A DNA stretch of 64,000 nt from Labilibaculum sp. DW002 (GTDB lineage: Bacteria; Bacteroidota; Bacteroidia; Bacteroidales; Marinifilaceae), in contig NZ_JAKJSC010000004.1 of the NCBI RefSeq assembly GCF_029029525.1, positions 62,001 through 126,000 of the forward strand. The letters run 5' to 3'. The notes under the pieces were generated by a model. That model was not told where the DNA came from, searched no databases, and saw only the letters and a list, made by a program, of their open reading frames with translations. Below are positions 51,392 through 59,942 of the stretch, piece after piece. Made by a program: the position numbers and the translations under genes. Within the stretch, counting starts at the first letter, position 1. Each line of letters starts with the position of its first letter.

Positions 51392-52321
51392 GTGAAATTT
51401 GAATTAACAATCTTAGGTAGTAATTCTGCATTACCAACCTCAAAAAGATTCCCAACCGCTCAAGTGCTCAATGTACTTGAGCGGTTTTTTTTAATTGATT
51501 GTGGTGAAGGCACACAAATTCAATTGAAACGGTTCAAGATTCCTATGAGCCGAATCAATCACATCTTTATTTCGCACATGCATGGCGACCATATTTTTGG
51601 TTTAATTGGTCTGCTTTCTACTTTCTCATTGCAAGGGCGAAAAAATGAACTTCACATATACGGGCATAGCAAATTGGAAAAGTTAATTCGTTTCCAGCTG
51701 GAACTATTAGAAAGTAAAGTGGAGTATACTCTTATCTTCCATAATATATTTGGAAAGGAGATTCAAACACTTTTTGAAGATGAAACTCTAACAGTTCAAT
51801 CTTTCCCATTAAAACATGGTGTGATGCCCTGTGCCGGCTTTTTGTTTAAAGAAAAGGATAGACCACGTACCTTAAAGGCAGATATGCTCGCATTTTATAA
51901 TGTTCCAATTAAAAATAGGAATGGTATAAAAATGGGTGAAGATTTTGTTCTTGAAGATGGAGAAGTGATCGCAAATGCAAAGTTGACCATGGATCCGCCA
52001 AAATCAAGAAGCTATGCCTTTTGTACAGATACTGCTTATTTCCCCAGAATTGTACCTATTATAAAAGGTGTTGACTTGTTGTACCACGAAGCAACATTTT
52101 TAAAGTCAGAAGAAAAAAGAGCTAAGAAAACCTATCACTCGACAGCCGAGCAAGCTGCTAAGATCGCTTTAGAAGCAAAGGTAGGGCAATTACTAATTGG
52201 TCATTTCTCTGCTCGCTTTAAGGATCTTAAAGGGCATTTAAATGAGGCAAGTGAAATATTTCCAAAAACAATGTTAGCGGAAGATGGGAAAAAGTTTTCA
52301 GTAGAACTTGATCGGGATTAA
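51392..52321 (+). CDS. rnz: Ribonuclease Z (GTG start)
   Basis: A 309-residue RNase Z that matures tRNA 3' ends. The metallo-beta-lactamase motifs are FISHMHGDHIFG (HxHxDH), FCTDTAY and LLIGHFSARF. It starts with GTG because no ATG precedes the conserved ELTILGSNSALPT. Its first 35 codons contain a perfect intrinsic terminator (51454-51492). tRNA-Asp genes here encode CCA, for which RNase Z trimming is normally not needed. The tight spacing to the STAS gene suggests translational coupling. Confidence 0.94.
   Translation: MKFELTILGSNSALPTSKRFPTAQVLNVLERFFLIDCGEGTQIQLKRFKIPMSRINHIFISHMHGDHIFGLIGLLSTFSLQGRKNELHIYGHSKLEKLIRFQLELLESKVEYTLIFHNIFGKEIQTLFEDETLTVQSFPLKHGVMPCAGFLFKEKDRPRTLKADMLAFYNVPIKNRNGIKMGEDFVLEDGEVIANAKLTMDPPKSRSYAFCTDTAYFPRIVPIIKGVDLLYHEATFLKSEEKRAKKTYHSTAEQAAKIALEAKVGQLLIGHFSARFKDLKGHLNEASEIFPKTMLAEDGKKFSVELDRD
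51454..51492 (+). terminator. Perfect terminator hairpin inside the rnz coding sequence
   Basis: AACCGCTCAAGT (51454-51465) pairs perfectly with ACTTGAGCGGTT (51475-51486) around a 9-base loop, and the T-run continues to 51492 (eight T in all). It spans codons 21-34 of rnz. The right arm needs the Arg codon CGG, which is uncommon in this AT-rich sequence. Confidence 0.75.
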
Positions 52322-52344
52322 GAAGCTTGAATCAAGTTTTTTTT

Positions 52345-52352
52345 TACTTTAG
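52345..52352 (+). promoter_or_regulatory. Promoter box for the C1 peptidase
   Basis: TACTTTAG, one base from TAnnTTTG, 30 bases before the ATG at 52382. Confidence 0.4.
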
Positions 52353-52381
52353 CAATTCATAATCTTAAATTACTAACACAA

Positions 52382-53629
52382 ATGAAAAGAATTTTATTAT
52401 CAGCTGTGGCAGTTGCACTTTGTGCTTCTGGTTTTGCTCAGCAGAAAAAAGACAAATCAACTTTTAAAGAATATGAGCCTGGCTATTACCAGAACTCCAT
52501 TCTTAAGGATATCAGAATGGTAAATGAGAAATTGGAAAGCAAGGATATGGATAAGAAGTTCTTTATGGACCAAAGCTCCTACGAATTGCCAAATAAGGTT
52601 TCGATGTATAAGGATAATACAGAATGGGCACAAAACACCATATCTCAAGGAAATACAGGTACCTGTTGGTGTTTTTCTACAACATCATTTTATGAGTCAG
52701 AGGTGTATCGTCTTCATAGGAAAAAGGTAGATATTTCTGAATTATACACTGTATACTGGGAGTATGTTGAAAAAGCACGTCGTTTTGTAAAAGAAAGAGG
52801 AGATTCTGAGTTTGGACAAGGATCGGAAGGGAATGCTGTAGCTCGTATGTGGAAGCAGTATGGTGTTATTCCTCAGTCAGAATACACGGGATTGAAAGAT
52901 GGTCGTAAGTTTCATACACATGAGAAAATGTATAATGAAATGTTGGCTTATTTGAAATTCTTAAAGAAGAGCAATGCATGGAACGAAGATGAGGCAATTG
53001 CGACTATTAAGTCAATCATGAATCATTATATTGGTGTGCCTCCAACTAAATTTACCGTTGAAGGTAAGGAATATACACCTCAAACCTATTTAAAGAATTA
53101 CCTGAAGTTGAATCCAGATGATTATATCGAGTTATTGTCATATAAACAAGAACCATACTGGGAGCAAGTAGAGTATAAGGTTCCTGATAACTGGTGGCAT
53201 TCGAAAGAATATTATAATGTACCTCTTGATGTTTATATGAAAGCGATTAAAGCAGCTGTACGCGAAGGTTATACTATGAGTATTGGTGGTGATGTTTCTG
53301 AAGCTGGTTTTTTACGTACAACAAACTGTGCGATGATTCCTTCATTCGATATTCCATCTGAGTATATTACTGAAGATGCTCGTCAGTTCCGTTTTTCTAA
53401 TGGAACAACAACTGATGACCATGGTATGCACTTGATTGGATACTATGTTGATAAGAATGGTAAAGATTGGTATTTAATCAAAGATTCTAGTTCCGGATCA
53501 CGTAATATTGACGAGAATTCAGCAGAATTTGGATACTATTTCTTTCACGAAGATTACGTGAAGCTTAAGATGATGGGCGTTACAGTTCATAAAGATGCTG
53601 TAAAGAAATTATTAAAGAAGTTTAAGTAA
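52382..53629 (+). CDS. Secreted C1-family peptidase (bleomycin hydrolase-like)
   Basis: A 415-residue papain-fold peptidase (C1B, aminopeptidase C/bleomycin-hydrolase type) with signal peptide (ILLSAVAVALCASGFAQ). The catalytic Cys is C95 in GTCWCFSTTSF and the His is H347 in DDHGMHLIGYY. The third position, normally Asn in KNSWG, is D368 in LIKDSSSG. Many Bacteroidota homologues look like this, so activity may persist. Bleomycin hydrolases are hexameric cytosolic enzymes, but this one is exported. Single gene with terminator at 53634. Confidence 0.9.
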   Translation: MKRILLSAVAVALCASGFAQQKKDKSTFKEYEPGYYQNSILKDIRMVNEKLESKDMDKKFFMDQSSYELPNKVSMYKDNTEWAQNTISQGNTGTCWCFSTTSFYESEVYRLHRKKVDISELYTVYWEYVEKARRFVKERGDSEFGQGSEGNAVARMWKQYGVIPQSEYTGLKDGRKFHTHEKMYNEMLAYLKFLKKSNAWNEDEAIATIKSIMNHYIGVPPTKFTVEGKEYTPQTYLKNYLKLNPDDYIELLSYKQEPYWEQVEYKVPDNWWHSKEYYNVPLDVYMKAIKAAVREGYTMSIGGDVSEAGFLRTTNCAMIPSFDIPSEYITEDARQFRFSNGTTTDDHGMHLIGYYVDKNGKDWYLIKDSSSGSRNIDENSAEFGYYFFHEDYVKLKMMGVTVHKDAVKKLLKKFK

Positions 53630-53633
53630 ATTT

Positions 53634-53664
53634 AACCCTCTGTTTTTAAAACAGAGGGTTTTTT
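53634..53664 (+). terminator. Terminator of the C1 peptidase gene
   Basis: AACCCTCTGTTTT pairs with AAAACAGAGGGTT around a tiny loop and is followed by TTTTAA. Confidence 0.9.
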
Positions 53665-53717
53665 AATATTAGTGTTTTCCTATTTGAATTTTGTGGTTTA
53701 CGAGAAATAAATTTGTA

Positions 53718-53725
53718 TATCTTTG
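53718..53725 (+). promoter_or_regulatory. Promoter box of guaA
   Basis: TATCTTTG, a perfect TAnnTTTG. It leaves an untranslated leader of about 135 bases before the guaA ATG. Confidence 0.6.
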
Positions 53726-53785
53726 TACGCCAAATAGTATTGCCTCGATTCTTTCATCGATAATTTGTTTGGAGTTTGTTTCTGG

Positions 53786-53833
53786 ATGATTATCAGGAGG
53801 GTATCAGCAATGTTTGAGAAAATTGAATTGTAA
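53786..53833 (+). CDS. Possible leader peptide upstream of guaA
   Basis: A 15-codon frame MIIRRVSAMFEKIEL inside the guaA leader. Its internal ATG at 53810 is preceded by AGGAGGG at 8 bases, an unusually good Shine-Dalgarno for this genome. It could be a regulatory upstream frame or chance. Confidence 0.25.
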   Translation: MIIRRVSAMFEKIEL

Positions 53834-53839
53834 AAACGA

Positions 53840-53853
53840 ATTACTGAACAACC
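53840..53853 (+). promoter_or_regulatory. 14-base leader element shared with guaB
   Basis: ATTACTGAACAACC, identical to 29744-29757, 15 bases before the guaA ATG. Confidence 0.4.
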
Positions 53854-53868
53854 TCAATTATAGATTAT

Positions 53869-55401
53869 ATGCAAGAAAAGATTTTAATTCTTGACTTTGG
53901 CTCGCAGTACACTCAGCTTATCGCTAGACGTGTTCGCGAATTAAATGTTTATTGCGAAATTCACCCTTATAATAATCCTCCTAAATTGGACGATAGTATT
54001 AAAGGTGTGATTCTTTCGGGAAGTCCATTCTCGGTTCGCGAAGAAAATGCTCCAATTCCAGATTTATCAGAAATTAAAGGCAAATTACCACTTCTTGGTG
54101 TTTGTTATGGTGCTCAGCATTTGGCTCACTGTTTTGGTGGAGAAGTTATGGCATCAAACAAAAGAGAATATGGTCGTGCTAACTTGACTTCTGTTGATGC
54201 AACTAATGATTTGTTAGAAGGTATTAGCATGAATTCACAAGTGTGGATGTCACATGGTGACACCATCGAGCGCATGCCTGAAAATTATAAAGTAATTGCC
54301 AGTACAGCTGATGTTGAGAATGCGGCTTTTGCAATCGAAGGTGAAACATCATACGGTATCCAATTCCATCCGGAGGTGTACCATAGTACTGAAGGTGCAA
54401 TTTTGTTGAAGAACTTTATTGTTGGAATTTGTGGTTGCGCACAAAGTTGGACACCTGATGCCTTTGTTGAAACCACAGTGGCTGAATTAAAAGAACAACT
54501 TGGTGATGAGAGTGTTATTTTAGCTCTTTCGGGAGGTGTTGATTCTACCGTTGCTGCAATGTTATTGCATAAAGCAATTGGTAAAAACCTATATTGTATT
54601 TTTGTTGATAACGGACTTCTTCGTAAGAATGAGTTTGCTGACGTGATGAAAAAATATGAAACTTTAGGTTTAAATGTAACTGGAGTTGATGCCGGAGATA
54701 AATTTATTTCAGCTATGGCTGGAGTAACTGACCCTGAAGGGAAGCGTAAGATTATCGGGAACGCTTTTGTCGAAGTTTTCGATGAAGAATCTCATAAAAT
54801 AGAGAATGCAAAATGGTTAGCTCAAGGTACAATTTATCCTGATGTTATCGAATCTGTATCAGTAACTGGAGGTCCTTCACAGACTATTAAATCTCACCAC
54901 AATGTTGGTGGATTGCCAGATTATATGAAACTTAAGGTAGTTGAACCTCTTAAGCTATTATTTAAGGATGAGGTTCGTCGTGTAGGTCGTAGTATGGGAC
55001 TTGAGGAAAAGTTTATTGCTCGTCATCCTTTCCCAGGACCAGGATTAGGAATCCGTATTCTGGGTGATATTACACACGAGAAAGTTCGTATCCTTCAAGA
55101 AGTTGATCATATCTACATTTCAGGTTTGATTGAAGATGGACTTTATGACGAAGTTTGGCAAGCAGGAGCAATGTTATTGCCGGTTCAGTCGGTAGGTGTT
55201 ATGGGTGATGAAAGAACTTATGAAAGAGTTGTTGCCCTTCGTGCAGTTAGTTCTACTGATGGTATGACAGCTGACTGGTCGCATTTACCTTATGAATTCC
55301 TTGCAAAGATTTCAAATAAAATTATCAATGGTGTTAAAGGTGTTAATCGGGTGGTGTATGACATCAGTTCGAAACCACCGGCAACTATTGAGTGGGAATA
55401 A
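53869..55401 (+). CDS. guaA: GMP synthase (glutamine-hydrolysing)
   Basis: A 510-residue GMP synthase turning XMP into GMP. The N-terminal class I glutamine amidotransferase has C79 in GVCYGAQ and the His/Glu pair in [11 protein letters not shown]. The ATP pyrophosphatase loop is [11 protein letters not shown], and the C-terminal GMP-synthase domain includes [12 protein letters not shown] and the end [12 protein letters not shown]. Works directly after guaB. It has its own promoter (53718) and a long leader of about 135 bases. Confidence 0.97.
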   Translation: MQEKILILDFGSQYTQLIARRVRELNVYCEIHPYNNPPKLDDSIKGVILSGSPFSVREENAPIPDLSEIKGKLPLLGVCYGAQHLAHCFGGEVMASNKREYGRANLTSVDATNDLLEGISMNSQVWMSHGDTIERMPENYKVIASTADVENAAFAIEGETSYGIQFHPEVYHSTEGAILLKNFIVGICGCAQSWTPDAFVETTVAELKEQLGDESVILALSGGVDSTVAAMLLHKAIGKNLYCIFVDNGLLRKNEFADVMKKYETLGLNVTGVDAGDKFISAMAGVTDPEGKRKIIGNAFVEVFDEESHKIENAKWLAQGTIYPDVIESVSVTGGPSQTIKSHHNVGGLPDYMKLKVVEPLKLLFKDEVRRVGRSMGLEEKFIARHPFPGPGLGIRILGDITHEKVRILQEVDHIYISGLIEDGLYDEVWQAGAMLLPVQSVGVMGDERTYERVVALRAVSSTDGMTADWSHLPYEFLAKISNKIINGVKGVNRVVYDISSKPPATIEWE

Positions 55402-55430
55402 TTCGTTTGTTTTTACACACGAAATCAAAT

Positions 55431-55463
55431 AAGGCCATTTCTTCTGTTGAGGAAATGGCCTTT
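55431..55463. terminator. Hairpin terminator after guaA
   Basis: AAGGCCATTTCTTC pairs with GAGGAAATGGCCTT around TGTT, with one wobble, followed by TGTT. It lies between the converging guaA and Hpt genes. Confidence 0.8.
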
Positions 55464-55484
55464 GTTATAAATGAATAACTATTT

Positions 55485-56222
55485 TTAGTTTTTAAATTGA
55501 TCCAGATTATTTCGGTAAAACGCTTCGGCTGTTTTTATATCCTGCACTAATTGCTCCAATTTTTGAATTGCTAAATCCTGATTGTTTTCTAAAATCAGAT
55601 TTTCTAATTCTACAATTGTTATTCTTGCTTCCATCATCGAGAAATTTGCAAGTACTCCTTTTAACTTATGTGCGGCGTCTTTTGCTCGTTTGTAATCTTT
55701 TTCTAATAAAGGTGTTTTAATGTCATCGATACGAGAGTCTTTTATTTCAAAGAATTTTTCAATTACAGTTTGAATAAATTCACGATTATTGTCTACGCGA
55801 ATAAATAGTTCCTTAAAATCAATAATAGTAGGTTCTTTTTCGATTGTTTTTCGTGGTTCTTTGGGAAGTGCAATTAATTTAAGAACTAATAATTTTAAGT
55901 CAAGAGTTTCTGGGAAATATAATAAATTGTTCTCTTTACAAGCTTTATCTTCATCTGAATTTGAAGTTACAACTAGTAATTTGAATTTTTTTGGATCGCT
56001 ATTTGTATAGTAAGTTCTTAGAGATTCAGCAACTTGATTTAATTTGATCGCATTTTGATCCTTAATTTGAAATTTAGAAATTATTAAATCAAATTGATTG
56101 GAGCTGATAAGTTCAATGGCTTCCTGTCCTGTAGTACATTTTACAAAAGAAATTTGAGGCAAAGATTCAATGCTCAACAAGTTATGAAAACCAACTAAAA
56201 GGATCTGAGGGTTATGTTTCAT
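55485..56222 (-). CDS. Protein with degenerate receiver and Hpt domain
   Basis: A 245-residue protein. The N-terminal ~120 residues look like a receiver domain (ILLVGFHNLL, GQEAIELISSNQFDLIISKF), but the phosphoacceptor position in DLIISKFQI is not Asp and the N-terminal acidic pair is absent. The C-terminal Hpt domain has the phosphorylatable His in AAHKLKGVLANF. It may relay phosphate via the Hpt alone, with the receiver-like part binding a partner. The start at 56222 (MKHNPQILL) is preferred over 56237. Confidence 0.8.
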   Translation of the reverse strand: MKHNPQILLVGFHNLLSIESLPQISFVKCTTGQEAIELISSNQFDLIISKFQIKDQNAIKLNQVAESLRTYYTNSDPKKFKLLVVTSNSDEDKACKENNLLYFPETLDLKLLVLKLIALPKEPRKTIEKEPTIIDFKELFIRVDNNREFIQTVIEKFFEIKDSRIDDIKTPLLEKDYKRAKDAAHKLKGVLANFSMMEARITIVELENLILENNQDLAIQKLEQLVQDIKTAEAFYRNNLDQFKN

Positions 56223-56327
56223 GTTTGTAGTTTTCAATGCCTGTAATTCTTATAAAAATTGTATCTTTCGTGGACTTCTGAAATGTAAAGTCAATTTGCG
56301 TAAAATTTATTAAAAAGCATAATTTAT

Positions 56328-57941
56328 ATGAGTAGTAAAAAAATATTTTTGAGGAACGTAGTTTCTGTCTGTTTAGTTGTATTGTTTACGCATGTCGGGA
56401 GTCTTCAAGCTCAATCTGTAAAGAATCAAGCTATAAAGTATCAAAATCTTTTGGCGTTAATTGATGCTTTTTATGTTGATACGGTTAGCCTAGAGCGTTT
56501 AACTGAAGATGCAGTTGTAAAAGTGTTGGCAGAATTAGACCCTCATTCGATATATATCAGTAAGGATGAAATAAAGGAAATGAATGAGCCTTTACAAGGA
56601 AGCTTTAGTGGAATAGGTATTCAATTCAATATTTTAAGAGATACTCTTATGGTGGTTGCTACCATTCCAGGAGGTCCTTCAGAAAAGGTTGGTCTTCGGG
56701 CTGGTGATCGTATTTTAAAGATCGATGACGAGAACGTTGCGGCGATAGGATTGAAAAATAACGATGTTCGTAAGAAATTACGTGGTGATAAAGGAACTAT
56801 TGTTGAGCTAATTGTAAAGCGTAAAAGAGAAAAAGATTTAATTGATTTTGTGATTACGCGAGATAAAATTCCAATTCATAGTTTGGATGCGGCTTATATG
56901 ATAGACAATAAGATTGGTTACATCAAGTTGAATCGATTTGCAGCTACAACGTCTGAAGAGTTTTTGGAGGCTTTAATTAAGCTTAAAGGCGAGAATATGC
57001 AAGATATGATCATTGACTTAAGAGGTAATGGTGGTGGATACATGCAAGCAGCTATTGAGATTGTAGATCAATTGTTTGAATCAGAGCAACTAATTGTTTA
57101 TACCAAAGGATTAACTACTCCAAGAAGGGAAAGTGTTTCAACAACAAAAGGGATATTTAAAGAAGGGAAAGTGGTTGTTCTTATAGATGAAGGTTCTGCT
57201 TCTGCTTCGGAAATTGTATCTGGAGCTATTCAAGATTGGGATCGAGGCGTGATTCTTGGAAGAAGATCATTTGGAAAAGGACTGGTTCAACGTCAATTTC
57301 CTTTGTCGGATGGTTCAATGATTCGTTTAACTACCGCACATTATTACACCCCAACGGGAAGATGTATTCAAAAAACATATGAAAAAGGATTGGAGAATTA
57401 TCACCTTGATATTTTGAAAAGGTATCAATCGGGAGAGATGATTAGTGCGGATAGTATTCAATTTGCCGATTCTTTAAAATACAATACCTTGGTGAAAAAT
57501 AGAGTTGTGTATGGTGGAGGTGGTATTATGCCAGATATTTTTGTGCCAATTGATACAACGGCAAATTTCAAATATTTTAATTTATTGGTTCGAAAAAATG
57601 TAGTTTATCCGTTTGTGGTTAATTATATGGATGAAAATTTGCCTAAACTGAGAAAAAAGTACCCAGCATTTGAAGATTTTGCGAAAAAGTTTGAAGTAAG
57701 TGAAGAGATGCTTACTACAATTGTTGAAATGGGAGAAAAAGAAGGGATTGAGAAAACTGAAGAAGATTACAATGCTGTTGTTGATGATTTAAAACTTCAT
57801 GTTAAGGCTCTTCTTGCTAGAGATTTATGGAAAAGTTCAGAGTATTATAAGATTGTAAATAAGGATAATGATTTTATAAAAAAGGCTGTGGAAGTACTGA
57901 AAAATAAGGAAGTTTATCAAAAAGAACTCGCAAACGAATAA
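56328..57941 (+). CDS. S41 family C-terminal processing peptidase
   Basis: A 537-residue periplasmic CtpA-type serine peptidase. A signal peptide (VVSVCLVVLFTHVGSLQAQ) is followed by an N-terminal helical domain, a PDZ domain (about residues 95-175) and the S41 domain. The catalytic Ser is near residue 292 in DEGSASASEIVSG and the Lys is in GRRSFGKGLVQ. It trims or degrades envelope proteins. A terminator hairpin follows at 57954. Confidence 0.93.
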   Translation: MSSKKIFLRNVVSVCLVVLFTHVGSLQAQSVKNQAIKYQNLLALIDAFYVDTVSLERLTEDAVVKVLAELDPHSIYISKDEIKEMNEPLQGSFSGIGIQFNILRDTLMVVATIPGGPSEKVGLRAGDRILKIDDENVAAIGLKNNDVRKKLRGDKGTIVELIVKRKREKDLIDFVITRDKIPIHSLDAAYMIDNKIGYIKLNRFAATTSEEFLEALIKLKGENMQDMIIDLRGNGGGYMQAAIEIVDQLFESEQLIVYTKGLTTPRRESVSTTKGIFKEGKVVVLIDEGSASASEIVSGAIQDWDRGVILGRRSFGKGLVQRQFPLSDGSMIRLTTAHYYTPTGRCIQKTYEKGLENYHLDILKRYQSGEMISADSIQFADSLKYNTLVKNRVVYGGGGIMPDIFVPIDTTANFKYFNLLVRKNVVYPFVVNYMDENLPKLRKKYPAFEDFAKKFEVSEEMLTTIVEMGEKEGIEKTEEDYNAVVDDLKLHVKALLARDLWKSSEYYKIVNKDNDFIKKAVEVLKNKEVYQKELANE

Positions 57942-57953
57942 ACATATAAATGG

Positions 57954-57982
57954 AGCCGGAACTTAAACTTCCGGCTTTTTTA
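57954..57982 (+). terminator. Terminator of the S41 peptidase gene
   Basis: AGCCGGAA and TTCCGGCT pair around CTTAAAC and run into six T. Confidence 0.9.
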
Positions 57983-58131
57983 TTAATATATTCTTAAAAG
58001 CCTATGTTTTTAAGTGCTAAAGATTAATTTTGTAGCCAGAATACGGATCAAAAATATTGCTTTTTGATATGCACAGGACTTTTCTTGTGACCGGTTATTT
58101 GAAATATTAAGACATTAAAAAAAAGATCGTT

Positions 58132-59295
58132 TTGAAAACAGATTCGGAAAAGTTTAGGTTGATAGCGAAAACCTTCCATGGTTTAGAGGAAGTATTAGTT
58201 CAGGAATTAGAGAATTTAGGAGCTGAAGAAATTAAAATATTAAAGCGTGCGGTGAGTTTTGTAGGAGACAAAGCTTTGTTATATAAAACAAACCTACACC
58301 TAAGAACTGCAACTCGTGTTATCAAACCGATTCACAAGTTTACAGCTCTTGATACCGATGAATTATACAAAGGTATTCAGGATATCGACTGGAGTGAATA
58401 TTTGAATCTAAAAGATACTATTTCGATTGATAGTACGATTAGCTCTGAAGATTTTAAACACTCTAAGTTTGTTACTTACAGAGTAAAAGATGCTATTGTC
58501 GATCAGTTTTATGAGAAAACTGGCGAACGTCCTTCTGTTCGTGTCGTAAATCCTAGTTTAAGAATCAATGTGCATATTGACAAGAATACATGCACAGTAT
58601 CACTGGACAGTTCCGGAGAATCTCTTCACAAAAGAGGATATCGTGTAGCAGAAACTGCTGCACCTCTTAATGAAGTTATGGCTGCAGGTATGATTCTTAT
58701 GTCTGAGTGGGATAAGAAAAGTAATTTTATTGACCCAATGTGTGGTTCCGGAACTTTGTTAATTGAGGCTGCCCTAATCGCTTATAACATACCTGCCGGT
58801 TTGTACCGTACAGAGTTTGGTTTCCAGAAATGGAGTGACTTTGATCAGGATCTTTGGGATGAGATTTACAATGAAGAAACTGAAGTTGATTACGATGGTA
58901 ATATCATAGGTTGTGATATCTCTGATAAAGCAATGGAAATAGCTGAAGAGAATATTCGTAATGCAGGTTTAAGAAGAAAAATAAAGCTTAAAGTGATGCC
59001 TTTCCAACAATTTGTTCCTCCAGTTGAAAAAGGAATTCTAATTACGAATCCTCCTTACGGTGAACGTCTGAAAGTTAAGGATTTAGAAGGACTTTATTCT
59101 ATGATTGGTGAAAGATTGAAACACCAGTTTACCGGGTATGATGCATGGATATTAAGTTATGGTAAGGAGTGTTTTGATAGTGTTGGACTTCGTCCATCTA
59201 GAAAAGTAACTTTATTCAATGGTCCGTTGGAGTGTAAGTTCCAAAAATACTCTATGTTTGAAGGGAAAAAAAGCGATAAGTATAAAACAGAATAA
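58132..59295 (+). CDS. THUMP-domain 23S rRNA methyltransferase (RlmL-N-like)
   Basis: A 387-residue class I SAM methyltransferase with THUMP domain (about residues 45-155) and catalytic domain: DPMCGSGTLLIEAAL is the SAM loop and ITNPPYGERL the N6/N2-modifying NPPY motif. It corresponds to the N-terminal half of E. coli RlmL, which makes m2G2445 in 23S rRNA. The start is TTG, because a stop codon lies upstream and no ATG fits. Its promoter region resembles others here (AATTTTGTAG at 58028) but weakly. Confidence 0.9.
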   Translation: MKTDSEKFRLIAKTFHGLEEVLVQELENLGAEEIKILKRAVSFVGDKALLYKTNLHLRTATRVIKPIHKFTALDTDELYKGIQDIDWSEYLNLKDTISIDSTISSEDFKHSKFVTYRVKDAIVDQFYEKTGERPSVRVVNPSLRINVHIDKNTCTVSLDSSGESLHKRGYRVAETAAPLNEVMAAGMILMSEWDKKSNFIDPMCGSGTLLIEAALIAYNIPAGLYRTEFGFQKWSDFDQDLWDEIYNEETEVDYDGNIIGCDISDKAMEIAEENIRNAGLRRKIKLKVMPFQQFVPPVEKGILITNPPYGERLKVKDLEGLYSMIGERLKHQFTGYDAWILSYGKECFDSVGLRPSRKVTLFNGPLECKFQKYSMFEGKKSDKYKTE

Positions 59296-59343
59296 TCTGT
59301 TGAATTTTGATTCTATATCTGCTTAAGCTCAGGGATATTTTAT

Positions 59344-59351
59344 TATATTTG
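59344..59351 (+). promoter_or_regulatory. Promoter box of the siaB-siaC pair
   Basis: TATATTTG, a perfect TAnnTTTG, 30 bases before the siaB-like ATG. Confidence 0.6.
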
Positions 59352-59380
59352 TCTAGCAAGTAACAATAATTATATTATTT

Positions 59381-59920
59381 ATGAACTTTAATTTAGACCA
59401 GTGGTATTCAGAGAAGATAGATGAAGATTCTATTTTCGACTATATGGGGAAAATTGAAGACGAGAATGTTACTGAAATTTTAATGTGCATTGAGCAGATT
59501 TTAAAAGCGAAAGATGAGTCTCCAAAAGTTTTTAGAAAGATTTTTAACATTTTAGTAGAATTGGTTCAGAACCTGTATCATCATGGTGAAGTTCCTTCTG
59601 ATTTTGATGTTTCCTATAAAAAATTTGGAGTCTTAATTCTTCGAGATGAAGGCACACAATATCGAATTTGTGCTGGTAATTTTATTAAAATTGATGGCTT
59701 AAGATTAATTCGTGATCGAATTGATCAGATTAATACATTATCTTCGACAGAAACGCAGAGTTTATACCGAATTATTTTGGGGAATGAAGAATTCTCTGAA
59801 AAAGGAGGAGGAGGATTAGGAATGGTTGATATTGCCAGAAAAAGTGGTAACAATATGGAATATCAGTTTTACGACTACAATCCGAATTATCTGTTTCTTG
59901 CTATTGACGTAATTATTTAA
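59381..59920 (+). CDS. SiaB-family protein kinase
   Basis: A 179-residue GHKL-like protein of the SiaB (DUF6272) family. The N-box-like ILVELVQNLYHHG and the C-terminal EKGGGGLGMVDIARKSG correspond to the ATP-binding parts. In Pseudomonas, SiaB phosphorylates SiaC to control a diguanylate cyclase and biofilm formation. The next gene encodes a SiaC-type protein, 22 bases away. No SiaD-like cyclase is nearby. Confidence 0.85.
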   Translation: MNFNLDQWYSEKIDEDSIFDYMGKIEDENVTEILMCIEQILKAKDESPKVFRKIFNILVELVQNLYHHGEVPSDFDVSYKKFGVLILRDEGTQYRICAGNFIKIDGLRLIRDRIDQINTLSSTETQSLYRIILGNEEFSEKGGGGLGMVDIARKSGNNMEYQFYDYNPNYLFLAIDVII

Positions 59921-59942
59921 AAAACAAAAAATACAAACTTCC

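Noticed and set aside
53726-53868. Possible guanine or preQ1-type riboswitch before guaA
   Set aside because: I could not find the conserved purine-aptamer core or a compatible three-way junction.
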